Program-made: the position numbers and the translations under genes
Assembly (NCBI GenBank): GCA_965230495.1
Contig: OZ246004.1
Location: 3,534,001 to 3,598,000 of the forward strand
Reading direction: 5' to 3'
From: JACJYM01 sp965230495
GTDB lineage: Bacteria > Bacteroidota > Bacteroidia > Chitinophagales > Saprospiraceae
Length of the DNA stretch: 64,000 nucleotides
The notes under the pieces: model-generated
The model's input: the letters and a program-made list of their open reading frames with translations, nothing else
Told to the model about the DNA's origin: nothing
Databases searched by the model: none
In this document: one piece after another, positions 7,876 to 18,039 of the stretch
How the letters are laid out: every line of letters starts with the position of its first letter
Numbering within the stretch: position 1 is the stretch's first letter

Positions 7876-10704
7876 CTACATTTCCTTGGCTAAATAAATA
7901 GCTGTATGAGTTTTCTTTTTGATTAATTGTTCCGGAGTACCGGCAAACACAATCTCTCCTCCTCTTTTTCCTGCTTCGGGACCAATGTCAATTATATGGT
8001 CGGCAACTTTTATAATATCCATATTGTGTTCGATAATGATTACCGTATTTCCTTTATCAACTAACCTATTAATTACAGATATAAGATGTTTGATGTCTTC
8101 AAAGTGAAGACCAGTAGTGGGTTCATCGAGAATATACAGCGTATTGCCCGTATCTTTTTTGGCTAATTCTTCGGAAAGCTTTACCCTTTGTGCTTCTCCT
8201 CCGGAAAGGGTAGTAGCTTGTTGTCCAAGTGTGATATAACCTAAACCAACACTTTGCAAGGTTTTTAATTTCCGGTGAATAAAAGGAACAGATTCAAAGA
8301 ACTGGGTGGATTCATCAACTGTCATATTAAGAACGTCACTGATGTTTTTTCCTTTATAAATAATGTCTAGCGTTTCACGATTGTATCTTTTCCCTTGGCA
8401 ATTTTCGCAATCAACCATTACGTTGGGAAGAAAATTCATTTCAATCACTCTTTTTCCTCCTCCTTTGCAAACCTCACAACGACCACCCTTCACGTTAAAT
8501 GAAAATCTACCAATTTTATATCCTCTGATTTTTGCTTCAGGAACTTTAGCAAAAAGCTTTCGAATATCGGTAAACACATTGGTGTAGGTAGCAGGATTAC
8601 TCCTTGGAGTTCTTCCAATTGGTGACTGATCGATCTCTATTACCTTATCAATATGTTCGATACCAGAGATGCTAGCAAAGGGAAGTGGTTTTTGAAGACT
8701 TTTATAAAAGTGCTTCCTAAGGATAGGGTATAACGTTTCATTTATAAGTGATGATTTCCCACTTCCGGATACGCCGGTTACACATATTAGTTTTCCTAAA
8801 GGGATCGTAAGATTTACATTTTTTAAATTATGACCACTGGCTTTCTTAAGAACTAGCTTTTTACCAGTTCCTTTCCTTCTCTTTTTAGGCACCTCTATTT
8901 CTAAACGATTACTTAAATAGTCAGAAGTGAGACTTTTAGAAGCGATAAATTTTTCAGGGTTTCCTTCGTTCACGATGATTCCTCCATGAGCTCCAGCTCC
9001 GGGTCCTAGATCAATTAGGTAGTCTGAAGCTAACATAATGTCTTTGTCATGTTCAACTACCAAAACGGAGTTCCCTATATAGGTTAGGTTTTTTAAAGCT
9101 TGAATCAATTTTTGATTATCTCGTTGATGTAGACCAATACTTGGCTCATCCATAATGTAGGTGATGCCGGTGAGTTGAGATCCAATTTGCGTAGCTAATC
9201 TGGTACGCTGACTCTCCCCACCAGACAGCGTTCTGGTGGGTCTGTCCAATGTCAGATAGTCAAGACCTACTTCGAGTAAAAAACCTAAGCGGAGGCTAAT
9301 TTCTTTAATAACCTCTGTGGCAATTTGATTTTGTTTTTCATCCAAATGGTGGGGAAGTTCTTCAATCCAATCCGAAAGAACATCAATATCCATCTGAGCC
9401 AGTTCGCCAATATGTTTATTGCCAAGCTTAAAGGACAAGGATTCTTTCTTGAGTCTATATCCATGACAGGAAGGGCATTTGTTTATGGTCATGTAATCCT
9501 CTGCCCAGCTTCTAATTCTATTAGAGGTGGTATCTCCATACAGTCTGGTAAGCATATTTACCAATCCTTCTTGGGCGAGATCATAAACAAACTCATGTTG
9601 ACCATATCCGACCTGATAGTTTAAGCTATCATCATTTCCATATAATATGGTGTCCATGGCCTTTTTAGGAATGTCTTTGATAGGGGTAGCTAAACTGAAT
9701 TTATACTTTTTAGCTATTTTTCTAATTTGTTTAAATGTAGTATTATCCCTAACCGGGCCAAAAGGCTTAATTCCTTCCTCGTTTATACTTAAGTTTTCGT
9801 CAGGAATAACTTTGTTCATATCTACCTGATGCTTTTGCCCCAATCCTTTGCACTCAGGACAAGTACCGTATGGTGAGTTGAATGAAAATGTATTTGGAGA
9901 TGGAACATCGTAAGAAATACCACTTTCTTCATCCATTAAGTTTTTGGAAAATGGTTTTACCTCACCGGTTTCGTAATTAAGAATATATACTACATCACTA
10001 CCCATACTAAAAGCCGTGGAGAGAGAACTACTGATTCGATCTTTTCTTTCCTCTTCGACTTTGATTCTATCAATTACAATTTCAATGTCATGTACTTTAT
10101 ATCTATCTACTTGATAACCTGGGACTAAATCAACTATTTCACCATCCACTCTAACTTTGGAATATCCCTTTTTTCTGGTCTGATCAAACAATTCCCGATA
10201 ATGTCCTTTTCTTGATCGAATGACAGGAGCTAGAATGGCAATTTTCTTTGCATCATAATGTGATATGATATGTGATAGAATTTGCTCTTCGGTAAATTTG
10301 ACCATTTTCTTTCCCGTCTTCATAGAGAAGGCTTCACCTGCTCTGGCATACAGAAGTCTGAGAAAATCATAGATTTCTGTTGTGGTACCAACTGTTGATC
10401 TGGGATTCCATGCGGTTGTTTTTTGTTCTATACTAATGACAGGGCTTAGTCCATCGATTTTTTCTACATCAGGTCGATCCATCGATCCAAGAAATTGTCT
10501 AGCATATGATGAAAAGGTTTCAATATATCTCCTTTGCCCTTCAGCATAGATAGTGTCGAAGGCAAGAGACGATTTACCGCTACCACTTAATCCTGTTATG
10601 ACCACCAATTGGTTTCGAGGGATATTAACATGAATGTCCTGAAGATTATTCTCCTTAGCACCTATTACCTCAATAAACTCTTGATCTGTAAATCTATTTT
10701 TCAT
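7876..10704 (-). CDS. uvrA: Excinuclease ABC subunit A
   Basis: 942 aa, the normal length. UvrA is the ATP-driven damage-recognition subunit of nucleotide excision repair that loads UvrB. Both ABC modules are complete: Walker A GLSGSGKSSLAFDT near residue 37 and GVSGSGKSSLINET near 645, ABC signatures LSGGESQRTRLA and LSGGEAQRVKLSEEL, and Walker B with YIMDEPS and YILDEPTTGLH. Zinc-binding cysteines are visible as CPECKGLG, CPSCHGY, and CEVCKGGG with CENCQGKRY. It starts at ATG 10704; a monocistronic arrangement is likely, since the next gene upstream on the strand ends 58 bases away. Confidence 0.98.
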   Translation of the reverse strand: MKNRFTDQEFIEVIGAKENNLQDIHVNIPRNQLVVITGLSGSGKSSLAFDTIYAEGQRRYIETFSSYARQFLGSMDRPDVEKIDGLSPVISIEQKTTAWNPRSTVGTTTEIYDFLRLLYARAGEAFSMKTGKKMVKFTEEQILSHIISHYDAKKIAILAPVIRSRKGHYRELFDQTRKKGYSKVRVDGEIVDLVPGYQVDRYKVHDIEIVIDRIKVEEERKDRISSSLSTAFSMGSDVVYILNYETGEVKPFSKNLMDEESGISYDVPSPNTFSFNSPYGTCPECKGLGQKHQVDMNKVIPDENLSINEEGIKPFGPVRDNTTFKQIRKIAKKYKFSLATPIKDIPKKAMDTILYGNDDSLNYQVGYGQHEFVYDLAQEGLVNMLTRLYGDTTSNRIRSWAEDYMTINKCPSCHGYRLKKESLSFKLGNKHIGELAQMDIDVLSDWIEELPHHLDEKQNQIATEVIKEISLRLGFLLEVGLDYLTLDRPTRTLSGGESQRTRLATQIGSQLTGITYIMDEPSIGLHQRDNQKLIQALKNLTYIGNSVLVVEHDKDIMLASDYLIDLGPGAGAHGGIIVNEGNPEKFIASKSLTSDYLSNRLEIEVPKKRRKGTGKKLVLKKASGHNLKNVNLTIPLGKLICVTGVSGSGKSSLINETLYPILRKHFYKSLQKPLPFASISGIEHIDKVIEIDQSPIGRTPRSNPATYTNVFTDIRKLFAKVPEAKIRGYKIGRFSFNVKGGRCEVCKGGGKRVIEMNFLPNVMVDCENCQGKRYNRETLDIIYKGKNISDVLNMTVDESTQFFESVPFIHRKLKTLQSVGLGYITLGQQATTLSGGEAQRVKLSEELAKKDTGNTLYILDEPTTGLHFEDIKHLISVINRLVDKGNTVIIIEHNMDIIKVADHIIDIGPEAGKRGGEIVFAGTPEQLIKKKTHTAIYLAKEM

Positions 10705-10762
10705 CAGCTAAAAAACATCTAAAGTACTAAAACAGAATTGATGGCAAGGTGTTCAGAGAGAA

Positions 10763-11650
10763 TTATTTGGGTAATAAAAATTCTATTGGGATATGTAATC
10801 TTTTAGCCCAAGAACGTTCATCATGTTTTGCACCTTCAAAGCTTTTACTAAGCCAATTTTTGGAGTTGGGATATTTAATTTCTAAAATGGAGTCTACTTT
10901 AACCTGATGTGCCTCATATAATGTATCCAAGGTCTCTGTTCCCAGATCAAAATATATTTTTTTGTCTTTAAGTTGATCAATGTGTTGGTCGAAATAGTGA
11001 ATAAAGTGTTGAGGTATTGGGTTATTTTCATTAGTAAATATGCCGGGCCAATGTGTAGATAGACAGGCAGCTCCACCGAAAATATCAGGATACTCACATA
11101 GTGCATACATAGATATCAACCCACCCATGCTAGAACCCATAATGTATGTTTTATCCACAGAAGGGTTTGTACGATAATTCTTGTCAACAAATGGTTTAAG
11201 ATCTTTGATAATAAATTTTAAGTAATTGTCGGAGACAATATTTTTTAATCTTGATTGTAATTCATTTGACAGGGTGTCAATAAAATTTGAATCTATGTGG
11301 TTAAATACTTTTTGAGGAAAATATTCACCATGTCTTTTTTCGGTATGATCAATTCCTACTATGATAGATGGAAGAATCTTATCGGACTTTATCAATTGAT
11401 TCATGACCTCATCTACCTTCCATTCTTGACCATTCCAGGTAGTGGTACTGTCAAAGAGCATTTGACCGTCGTGCATATAGATAACAGGGTAATCTTTGGA
11501 ATCATCATAGTACGGAGGTTTCCATATTCTTATGGTTCTACTAGGTATCCATTCTGATTCAAAATTTTCAATAATATCCAACTGATTGTACTGCTCAGGA
11601 GAGTGACATCCCAAAAAGAATAATATAAATAGTATAATAATTCTCATCAT
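10763..11650 (-). CDS. Secreted esterase lipoprotein (putative esterase family, PF00756-like)
   Basis: 295 aa alpha/beta hydrolase with lipobox FFLGC (C15), so it is likely membrane-anchored outside the cytoplasm. The nucleophile elbow is GSSMGG (S174) and a plausible catalytic His is H276 in GAKHDERSW. The VIYMHDGQMLFD segment is typical of enterochelin-esterase/acetyl-esterase-like members. The substrate could be a siderophore ester, an acetylated sugar or another ester; nothing nearby decides this. The start ATG at 11650 directly abuts the stop of the beta-CASP gene (11651-11653), a zero-base junction implying co-transcription. A second Met follows immediately at 11647. Confidence 0.82.
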   Translation of the reverse strand: MMRIIILFILFFLGCHSPEQYNQLDIIENFESEWIPSRTIRIWKPPYYDDSKDYPVIYMHDGQMLFDSTTTWNGQEWKVDEVMNQLIKSDKILPSIIVGIDHTEKRHGEYFPQKVFNHIDSNFIDTLSNELQSRLKNIVSDNYLKFIIKDLKPFVDKNYRTNPSVDKTYIMGSSMGGLISMYALCEYPDIFGGAACLSTHWPGIFTNENNPIPQHFIHYFDQHIDQLKDKKIYFDLGTETLDTLYEAHQVKVDSILEIKYPNSKNWLSKSFEGAKHDERSWAKRLHIPIEFLLPK

Positions 11651-13063
11651 TTAAGTCAGTTCATGAACAGTTCCTTCTGCAGGAACCGTTACGTCATTAA
11701 ATCCTTTATTGTGAAGAAAGTTCTTAAAATCCTTCTGGACTTCGTATTCACCATGGACAAGAAATATCTTTTTCACTTTGTTTTTTTGATTTTCAATAAA
11801 GTGATGTATCTCATTTCTGTCTCCATGGGCAGAGAAGGATTCCATTACTTCAATTTTTGCATTGACCTGCTTCCATTCTCCAAAAAGCTTTATGACTTCG
11901 ACTCCATTTCTTAACATCCCTCCCGGAGTTTCAGGACTACAATATCCTACAATTAGAAAAGTGTTGTTCTCATTTTCAATATTGTTGGCCAAATGGTGTT
12001 TTACCCTTCCGGCATTCATCATGCCTGAGCTAGATATAATTACACAAGGCTCTTTGGAGTCATTGAGAGCTTTGGATTCATTAACCTGTCTTATATATTT
12101 TAAATTAGAAAAACCAAAAGGATTATTATCTATTAATAGATACTTGTTAAGGTCGTCGTCATAACACTCCGGATGAGAGCCAAATACAACAGTAGCGTTA
12201 ACAGCTAATGGACTGTCAACATAAATGGGTAAATGAGGTAATAACCCTTCAGTTTCCATTCTATCCATCATATAGACTATCTCTTGAGTTCGACCGACAC
12301 TGAATGCAGGAATAATGAGTTTGCCCCTCTTATCAATACATGCTTCTTTTATAATTTCCAAGAACTTGCCCGCTTGTTTTGGTTTGTCTTCATGATCTTT
12401 GTTGCCGTAAGTACTTTCACAAATAAGATAATCGACCTCAGGCATAGGTGCAGGATCTCTAAGAATAGGTCGATCTGGTCGGCCAATATCGCCCGTAAAA
12501 CCTATGATTGTTTCCTTTTCTTCTTCTTTGATTCTAAGAGTTATGGAAGCACTACCTAATATATGTCCAGTATCAGAAAAAAACACTTCGACTTCCGGAG
12601 TGATATAATGCCAGGAATCGTAGCCATAGCTTACAAATCGATCCATAGTGGGCTGGACATGTTTGGAAGTATACAGAGGGTTTCGAAACTTCTTCTTTCT
12701 CTTTTTTCTTGGTTTTTTCCTTAGTTTATTGTTGTACCACTCTACATCTCTTTCCTGTATTAAGGCACTATCTAAAAGCATAATAGCACATAGGCTGCGG
12801 GTTGCATGAGTACAATGTATTTCACCCTTAAAGCCATCTTTTACCAGTTGAGGCACTCTTCCTGTATGATCTATATGGGCATGGGATAAAATGAGACAGT
12901 CTATTTCAGCTGGATCGAACCACCATCTATTATTTGATTCCCAGGCCGTTTTTCCACCCTGAAAAAGTCCACAGTCTAATAGAATTTTATATCCGTTGTC
13001 AAGAGTGATGAGATGAGAGCTTCCGGTAACATTTCTAGCGGCTCCACAAAACTGTACTTTCAT
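11651..13063 (-). CDS. MBL-fold/beta-CASP RNA-processing-type hydrolase
   Basis: 470 aa. It carries the metallo-beta-lactamase motif HAHIDH (H61, H63, D65, H66), then the beta-CASP region with SVGRTQEIVY and SSSGMMNAGR, and the C-terminal RMMBL motif FSAHGDR. Proteins with this layout include archaeal and bacterial CPSF/Ysh1-like nucleases. In Bacteroidetes they are usually annotated as exonuclease or RNA-specificity MBL proteins; direct evidence for RNA cleavage by this orthologue group is not known to me. It is cytoplasmic with no signal peptide and is co-transcribed with the downstream esterase. Confidence 0.88.
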   Translation of the reverse strand: MKVQFCGAARNVTGSSHLITLDNGYKILLDCGLFQGGKTAWESNNRWWFDPAEIDCLILSHAHIDHTGRVPQLVKDGFKGEIHCTHATRSLCAIMLLDSALIQERDVEWYNNKLRKKPRKKRKKKFRNPLYTSKHVQPTMDRFVSYGYDSWHYITPEVEVFFSDTGHILGSASITLRIKEEEKETIIGFTGDIGRPDRPILRDPAPMPEVDYLICESTYGNKDHEDKPKQAGKFLEIIKEACIDKRGKLIIPAFSVGRTQEIVYMMDRMETEGLLPHLPIYVDSPLAVNATVVFGSHPECYDDDLNKYLLIDNNPFGFSNLKYIRQVNESKALNDSKEPCVIISSSGMMNAGRVKHHLANNIENENNTFLIVGYCSPETPGGMLRNGVEVIKLFGEWKQVNAKIEVMESFSAHGDRNEIHHFIENQKNKVKKIFLVHGEYEVQKDFKNFLHNKGFNDVTVPAEGTVHELT

Positions 13064-13135
13064 CTATTTGCTTTTAATTTTAAATCTCAAGATAATCATT
13101 TTAATATTATAGGTAACGTTACTCTTATTTAAACT

Positions 13136-13165
13136 AAAAAGGGACCCACCAATAAGGCAAGTCCC
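13136..13165 (-). terminator. Rho-independent terminator of the POT transporter operon
   Basis: On the minus strand a 10-base-pair stem (13156-13165 with 13141-13150, three G-T wobbles) closes a 5-base loop (13151-13155) and is followed by a run of T (13136-13140). It lies about 50 bases past the stop of the transporter gene ending at 13216. Confidence 0.85.
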
Positions 13166-13215
13166 TCGAGTTTTCATGCTGTTTTGAAAATAATTACGAG
13201 TAGTATGAAACTACT

Positions 13216-14982
13216 TTATCTTACACCATGCATTAGTCTTTTTAACAAAGGATGTAATAATAAGGAAATGATTCCTAATCCTATGGGTATTAGTGTAAAT
13301 ATTAAAAAGAACGTGGATAGACTATACTCCGCTGTTATCTTCTCAAGATCACCACCTACATAATGAGCTAATTTATTACCAATGGCAATCGCTAGGTAGT
13401 AAACACCAAACATAAAGGCAACCATACGTACCGGAATGAGCTTACTCAAATAAGACAAGCCCATAGGAGATAGACACAATTCCCCAAGAGTATGAAATAA
13501 ATATGCCAATACAAGCCAAACCATGCTTAGTTTAGCGGATTCTGCACCAGCAGGAACATTCCAGGCACCGAATGCCAAAAATGCAAATCCCAATCCTAAT
13601 AAAGCCAATCCCAAGAAGTATTTAACCGATGCTGGAGGATTATATTTACTATCCCACCATTTGGTAAATAGTGGTGCAAATATGATTATATACAATGAAT
13701 TAAGTATGGCAAACCACGTTACATCAACTTCTGTTTGTGGATCATTGAATTCAGTAAACAGTTTGTACAGAACAATTGCCCAAACGATCACAAAACTGAA
13801 TCCAAGTATAATATTGGATAAACTTATTTGGCTGAATGTTTTTTTGAACAGACTTCCCAATACATAAGTAATTATAAGTAGTGGAACAACGGTAACTGCA
13901 AAGTTAATCACTCGAAATACAGTTGCAGCACCGCCTTCTAAGACTCTATCTGTAAAGTCTCTAGTGTAAATAGGTAAGGAACCAGCTGCTTGTTCAAATG
14001 CAGCCCAGAAAAACACCGTAAAAATGCAGAAGATAGAGAAAGCAATTAATCGATCTCTTTCTATTCGTTCATATCTCGGTATTCGAATAATTAGCAATAG
14101 TAAAAAAGATATTGCTGCCAATAATGCAAAGAAAAGAGAGTTTTCCATCCCTGCAATGGTGAAGTTAAACGTGTTTATTCCTCCTATTTTACTCAATGGA
14201 TCATTGATAATAAAAATCAGGGCAGACACGGAAAATACTCCGATAAGAGCATAATCAATAACCTGAAAATGGTTAAGTTTTGCTTCATGCATTTCACCAT
14301 CTTCAGAGGCAATAATTTTATTTTGTGCCAGATCTTCTTCAGTTGGAACTCTTCCAATATCACCGAATAAAGGTTGGGCATAGTAAAATTGTAACATACC
14401 TAACAGCATAAAAATACCCGCCAATCCAAAACCATATGACCAGCCCATATTTTCACCTGCCCACCCACAAAGTAGAATACCTAAGAAAGCACCGGCATTA
14501 ACGCCCATGTAGAAGATATTATAAGCACCATCTTTTTTCTCGTTATGTCCTTCATACATTTTAGAAATGATAGAAGTCATATTGGGTTTGAAAAAACCAT
14601 TTCCTAATATTAAGAAAGCAATTCCAATATAGAGAAAAGTAGGAGTCTCAACAGCCATTGAAGCATGTCCCAAGGTCATTAAAAGGGCCCCAATTACTAC
14701 GGCCATTCTATATCCTATTTTATTATCTGCGAGATATCCACCAAGTAAAGGTGTTAGATAAACCATCATAGCATATGTCCCTAAAAGAGAAAGAGCAGCC
14801 TCGGTAGACCAACCCCAACCAGGATTGTCTCCAGTTATTACCCCAGTAAGAAAGATTACCAAAATGGCTCTCATTCCATAGTAAGAAAACCTCTCCCACA
14901 TTTCAGTAAAGAAAAGGACAAAAAGCCCTGCTGGATGCCCCAGCACCTTATTTTTAAAAAAATCTGTTTTCGTATTATCCAT
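13216..14982 (-). CDS. POT/PTR family proton-coupled oligopeptide transporter (14-helix type)
   Basis: 588 aa inner-membrane symporter importing di- and tripeptides with protons. The family signature EMWERFSYYGMRA is near residue 28, and FFWAAFEQAAGSLPIY and GELCLSPMGLSYLSKL are the second and third POT motifs. Residues around 230-310 contain two extra hydrophobic helices between the N- and C-terminal six-helix bundles, as in bacterial peptide transporters with helices HA and HB. It follows the second POT gene by 20 bases and ends in a terminator. Broad peptide use would suit an organism with many secreted proteases. Confidence 0.93.
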   Translation of the reverse strand: MDNTKTDFFKNKVLGHPAGLFVLFFTEMWERFSYYGMRAILVIFLTGVITGDNPGWGWSTEAALSLLGTYAMMVYLTPLLGGYLADNKIGYRMAVVIGALLMTLGHASMAVETPTFLYIGIAFLILGNGFFKPNMTSIISKMYEGHNEKKDGAYNIFYMGVNAGAFLGILLCGWAGENMGWSYGFGLAGIFMLLGMLQFYYAQPLFGDIGRVPTEEDLAQNKIIASEDGEMHEAKLNHFQVIDYALIGVFSVSALIFIINDPLSKIGGINTFNFTIAGMENSLFFALLAAISFLLLLIIRIPRYERIERDRLIAFSIFCIFTVFFWAAFEQAAGSLPIYTRDFTDRVLEGGAATVFRVINFAVTVVPLLIITYVLGSLFKKTFSQISLSNIILGFSFVIVWAIVLYKLFTEFNDPQTEVDVTWFAILNSLYIIIFAPLFTKWWDSKYNPPASVKYFLGLALLGLGFAFLAFGAWNVPAGAESAKLSMVWLVLAYLFHTLGELCLSPMGLSYLSKLIPVRMVAFMFGVYYLAIAIGNKLAHYVGGDLEKITAEYSLSTFFLIFTLIPIGLGIISLLLHPLLKRLMHGVR

Positions 14983-15002
14983 CGTATTTGCTTTACTGGT
15001 TA

Positions 15003-16409
15003 TTAATTATCTGCTAATTCGAAACCTTCTGTTTCATCATATTTTAACTCTCTTTCGTCATCTTCTATTCCATGTGTAAGGACTTCGAGTTTCTTTCTAA
15101 ATAGCATTACTATCAAACCAAATACTACACAGAATATAGCAATTCCTGTAAATACTTTGAATTCTCCAAAAGATGACGCACTTTCGCCTAATAACCCTGC
15201 CAGTTTGTTTCCAAAGCCAGTCATTGCAAAATAGACACCCATCATGATTGAGCCGTACTTAATAGGAGCAAGTTTCGTGATGAAGGAAAGAGCTACAGGA
15301 CTTATACATAATTCCCCCACAGTATGAAAAAGATACGCTAATACCAACCAAATCATAGCTGAGGATCCAGAAGACTCGAATTGAGAAGACGCTGCGGACA
15401 TAAAGAAGAATCCTGATCCCATAATGATCAATCCAATAATCATTTTAAAAAGTGAAGAGGAAAGTTTCCCTTTGAGTTTTCTTTTGGCCCAATATGCCGC
15501 GACACTTGTTCCGAGAAAGATAATAAACATTGCATTTAAACTCTGAAACCAAGAAGCAGGTATAGTGTCGCCGATAAATGGCAGTGAAAATCCTAATACC
15601 CTATCCGTTTTATCCATGGCGTAGATATTCATTAATCCACCTGCTTGTTCAAAAGCACCCCAAAAGACTATAACAAGTAAAAAAGAAATAAGAAGAACAA
15701 CTACTCTGTCCTTTTCCTCTTTGGTAAGAGGTTTATTCATTGCGGCCTTTTCTTCTTCATTAGTTGACTCACCCAAAAAGTTACCGACTTCTTCAAGGTA
15801 TTTTTGACCCCAAAGGTAGACTAACATTCCGGCCAACATTCCTATTCCTGCGAGTCCAAATCCGTAATGCCAACCATGTACTTCTCCTACATATCCTACG
15901 ATCAAACTAGAAAGAAAGGCACCTACATTTATACCTATGTAAAAGATCGTGAACCCTTTGTCTCTTCGAATATCACCTTGCTTATAAAGACCACCAACCA
16001 TAGTCGAGATATTGGGCTTAAGCATCCCTACTCCTAATATAATTAATAAAAGGCCAGTATAAAATGCCCACATTTGTTCAACAGCTAGAATTCCATGACC
16101 AAAACAAAGAAGTATACCTCCATAAAGCACTGATTTCTTCTGACCAATTAGTTTGTCAGCAATCCATCCACCTGGTATGGAAGCCACATATACTAGCATG
16201 GTGTACCAACCATATAGTTTGAGAGCTTCTGCATCCGTCCATCCTAAACCTGGGTTATCGGAAGTTGTTTGACTGACGAGGTAAAGAACTAGAATAGCTC
16301 TCATTCCGTAATATGAAAATCTTTCCCACATCTCCGTGAAGAATAGGACAAATAAACCTTTCGGGTGTCCCCATAGTTCTGCGGTACGACTATCTGCAAC
16401 TGTCGACAT
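15003..16409 (-). CDS. POT/PTR family peptide transporter, short 12-helix form
   Basis: 468 aa. It has the same POT motifs as its neighbour (EMWERFSYYGMRA near residue 26, FWGAFEQAGGLMNIY, GELCISPVALSFITKL). Compared with the 588-aa paralogue it lacks the roughly 100-residue segment holding two hydrophobic helices; here the linker after helix 6 is a short charged stretch (NEEEKAAMNKPLTKEEKDR). It is the first gene of a two-gene operon. The C-terminus is acidic (GIEDDERELKYDETEG). It probably differs from its partner in peptide specificity, but this cannot be read from the sequence. Confidence 0.92.
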   Translation of the reverse strand: MSTVADSRTAELWGHPKGLFVLFFTEMWERFSYYGMRAILVLYLVSQTTSDNPGLGWTDAEALKLYGWYTMLVYVASIPGGWIADKLIGQKKSVLYGGILLCFGHGILAVEQMWAFYTGLLLIILGVGMLKPNISTMVGGLYKQGDIRRDKGFTIFYIGINVGAFLSSLIVGYVGEVHGWHYGFGLAGIGMLAGMLVYLWGQKYLEEVGNFLGESTNEEEKAAMNKPLTKEEKDRVVVLLISFLLVIVFWGAFEQAGGLMNIYAMDKTDRVLGFSLPFIGDTIPASWFQSLNAMFIIFLGTSVAAYWAKRKLKGKLSSSLFKMIIGLIIMGSGFFFMSAASSQFESSGSSAMIWLVLAYLFHTVGELCISPVALSFITKLAPIKYGSIMMGVYFAMTGFGNKLAGLLGESASSFGEFKVFTGIAIFCVVFGLIVMLFRKKLEVLTHGIEDDERELKYDETEGFELADN

Positions 16410-16629
16410 ATAATTAATTTTTAATTGATTTTATTGATAAACTTAGTTTTATAAAGTGTCCTAAAAATAGATTTTTTAATCAAATATTCGTTTTATAAAA
16501 GTATTAAATTTTGATTCCGACCTGTTAAGCTTAATTTAAGATGCCTTGGATGAGATTGTAATTGGCTGATACACAGACATAAATAATATGAATAGAATGA
16601 TCTCAATCTTACTTAATGGTTGATTTATA

Positions 16630-16668
16630 ACAGATTGAGCTAAACCGATGAGTTAAAGCTCAATCTGT
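16630..16668 (-). terminator. Hairpin after the sigma/barrel operon
   Basis: A perfect 12-base inverted repeat (16630-16641 with 16657-16668) with a 15-base loop lies 14 bases past the stop at 16682. There is no real T run after it on the minus strand, so termination is inferred from position and stem strength. Confidence 0.6.
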
Positions 16669-16681
16669 CATTATTCCTATG

Positions 16682-18037
16682 CTATATTTTTATACTGATG
16701 CCAATATTACCGCTTAAAGATGAAGTATTGTGGCTAATTGTAGAATTGGTTGTGGTCAATTGGGTGGTATGTAAGTAACGAACATTCAGCAAAAGTGCCC
16801 AGTTATTAATAATTGGATAATTTAATTTGAAATCTAACAGACCAGTAAGGGATGATCTCTTTTTATGATCAAATATTTGAGATAGTTCTATCCTTTGGTT
16901 ATTTCCTCTATAAATACTGCCTGATGATGTGAACTTGGTATTAAAACTTGCTCCTAAACCAAATAATAAATCAAATTTCTTGTAACAAAGTTGTTTTTCT
17001 AATATAAGATTTAGATTGATAAATTGATACTTGTGATATTGCTTGTGGTAAGTATCTCCTGTAATTCTGGCGTAGAACCCTTCTTCTATATTCGAATGTC
17101 TTACAATAGTGTCAATATCAAAACTATGATCGAATTTCCTATAAACATTTTGTAATTCTCCATCCAAAGTTATTTTGAAATTGTTAGCCAGAGATCTTGA
17201 TATTCCAAGTCTAAGATTTTGAGACTCTATATTTTTAGTGTTATCAGACAGCAATAAGAAAGTATCAGAACGCTCAGCTTGATTGGATTTAAGTTTGTGA
17301 AAATTTAGACCTAGGCCAGAAGAAAGAGATAATGCCCATTTCTTAATTGGGGTTTGCTTCAGGGGTTTGATTTCGTTTATAAGTGATACTTTGTCGTTAT
17401 ATAAAAGTCCCTTTAATAAGGTTGGCAAAAGATTGATTTCTTGAAACTGTAACATGACGGAATTATCCGAGCGTGTGTTTTTGGAAATACTACTTTCCCC
17501 ATATTCAGGATATTTTTGAGATACGTTAAAAAGATTTTCTTGAAGTGGATTATTCTCGAGTTCTTTAATTAAGACATTGTCATCGCCTGTTTTAACGTTT
17601 ATTACATTCTTGTCAATAGTTTTTTCGTATTGTTTTTTTAGAGGGAGAGAATTATAATTTTTTTCGTTGTTTGCCGCACTATTTTCAATAGAATTAAGAG
17701 TACGTTTTGTGTCCTTATCCACTTCTGTTGCCTGTTTAATAGTGGATTCCTGAAGAATAGTTTCTTGTGTATTTTTAGAGTTAGTAATTATTAAATCATT
17801 AGAATTTTGGATGGTATCAGGTATAGAATATGATGTTATTTTTGTTCTCTCTACTTTATTAGTAATTAGAAAAATCAACACAAGAAATGAACAAAGAAAC
17901 AAATAGATTCTCCACTTCTTAGGATCTTCTTTTTTTGGAAAGTCATTAGCTTCAGAAATGTTTTTCCATAGTTTATCTGTATCAATGGGAGCCTGTAATT
18001 TTTCAAATTTGGATTGGTATTTATTAGAGTTTTTCAT
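16682..18037 (-). CDS. Sigma-factor-linked protein with one inner-membrane helix and a C-terminal beta-barrel-like domain
   Basis: 451 aa. A short cytoplasmic tail (about 1-41, with PIDTDKLWKNI, the D-x-LW-x-x-I pattern seen in many Bacteroidetes anti-sigma-like tails) is followed by a single hydrophobic helix (about 43-60), a long polar linker rich in N, K and T (about 65-225), and a C-terminal region (about 230-451) of alternating strands ending in GNIGISIKI, like an outer-membrane beta-barrel. The start lies 2 bases after the ECF sigma gene's stop, so the pair is translationally coupled. By position and tail it is a candidate anti-sigma factor spanning the envelope. It has no cleavable signal peptide. 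The alternative is an inner-membrane protein with a soluble beta domain. Confidence 0.65.
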   Translation of the reverse strand: MKNSNKYQSKFEKLQAPIDTDKLWKNISEANDFPKKEDPKKWRIYLFLCSFLVLIFLITNKVERTKITSYSIPDTIQNSNDLIITNSKNTQETILQESTIKQATEVDKDTKRTLNSIENSAANNEKNYNSLPLKKQYEKTIDKNVINVKTGDDNVLIKELENNPLQENLFNVSQKYPEYGESSISKNTRSDNSVMLQFQEINLLPTLLKGLLYNDKVSLINEIKPLKQTPIKKWALSLSSGLGLNFHKLKSNQAERSDTFLLLSDNTKNIESQNLRLGISRSLANNFKITLDGELQNVYRKFDHSFDIDTIVRHSNIEEGFYARITGDTYHKQYHKYQFINLNLILEKQLCYKKFDLLFGLGASFNTKFTSSGSIYRGNNQRIELSQIFDHKKRSSLTGLLDFKLNYPIINNWALLLNVRYLHTTQLTTTNSTISHNTSSLSGNIGISIKI

Positions 18038-18039
18038 AA

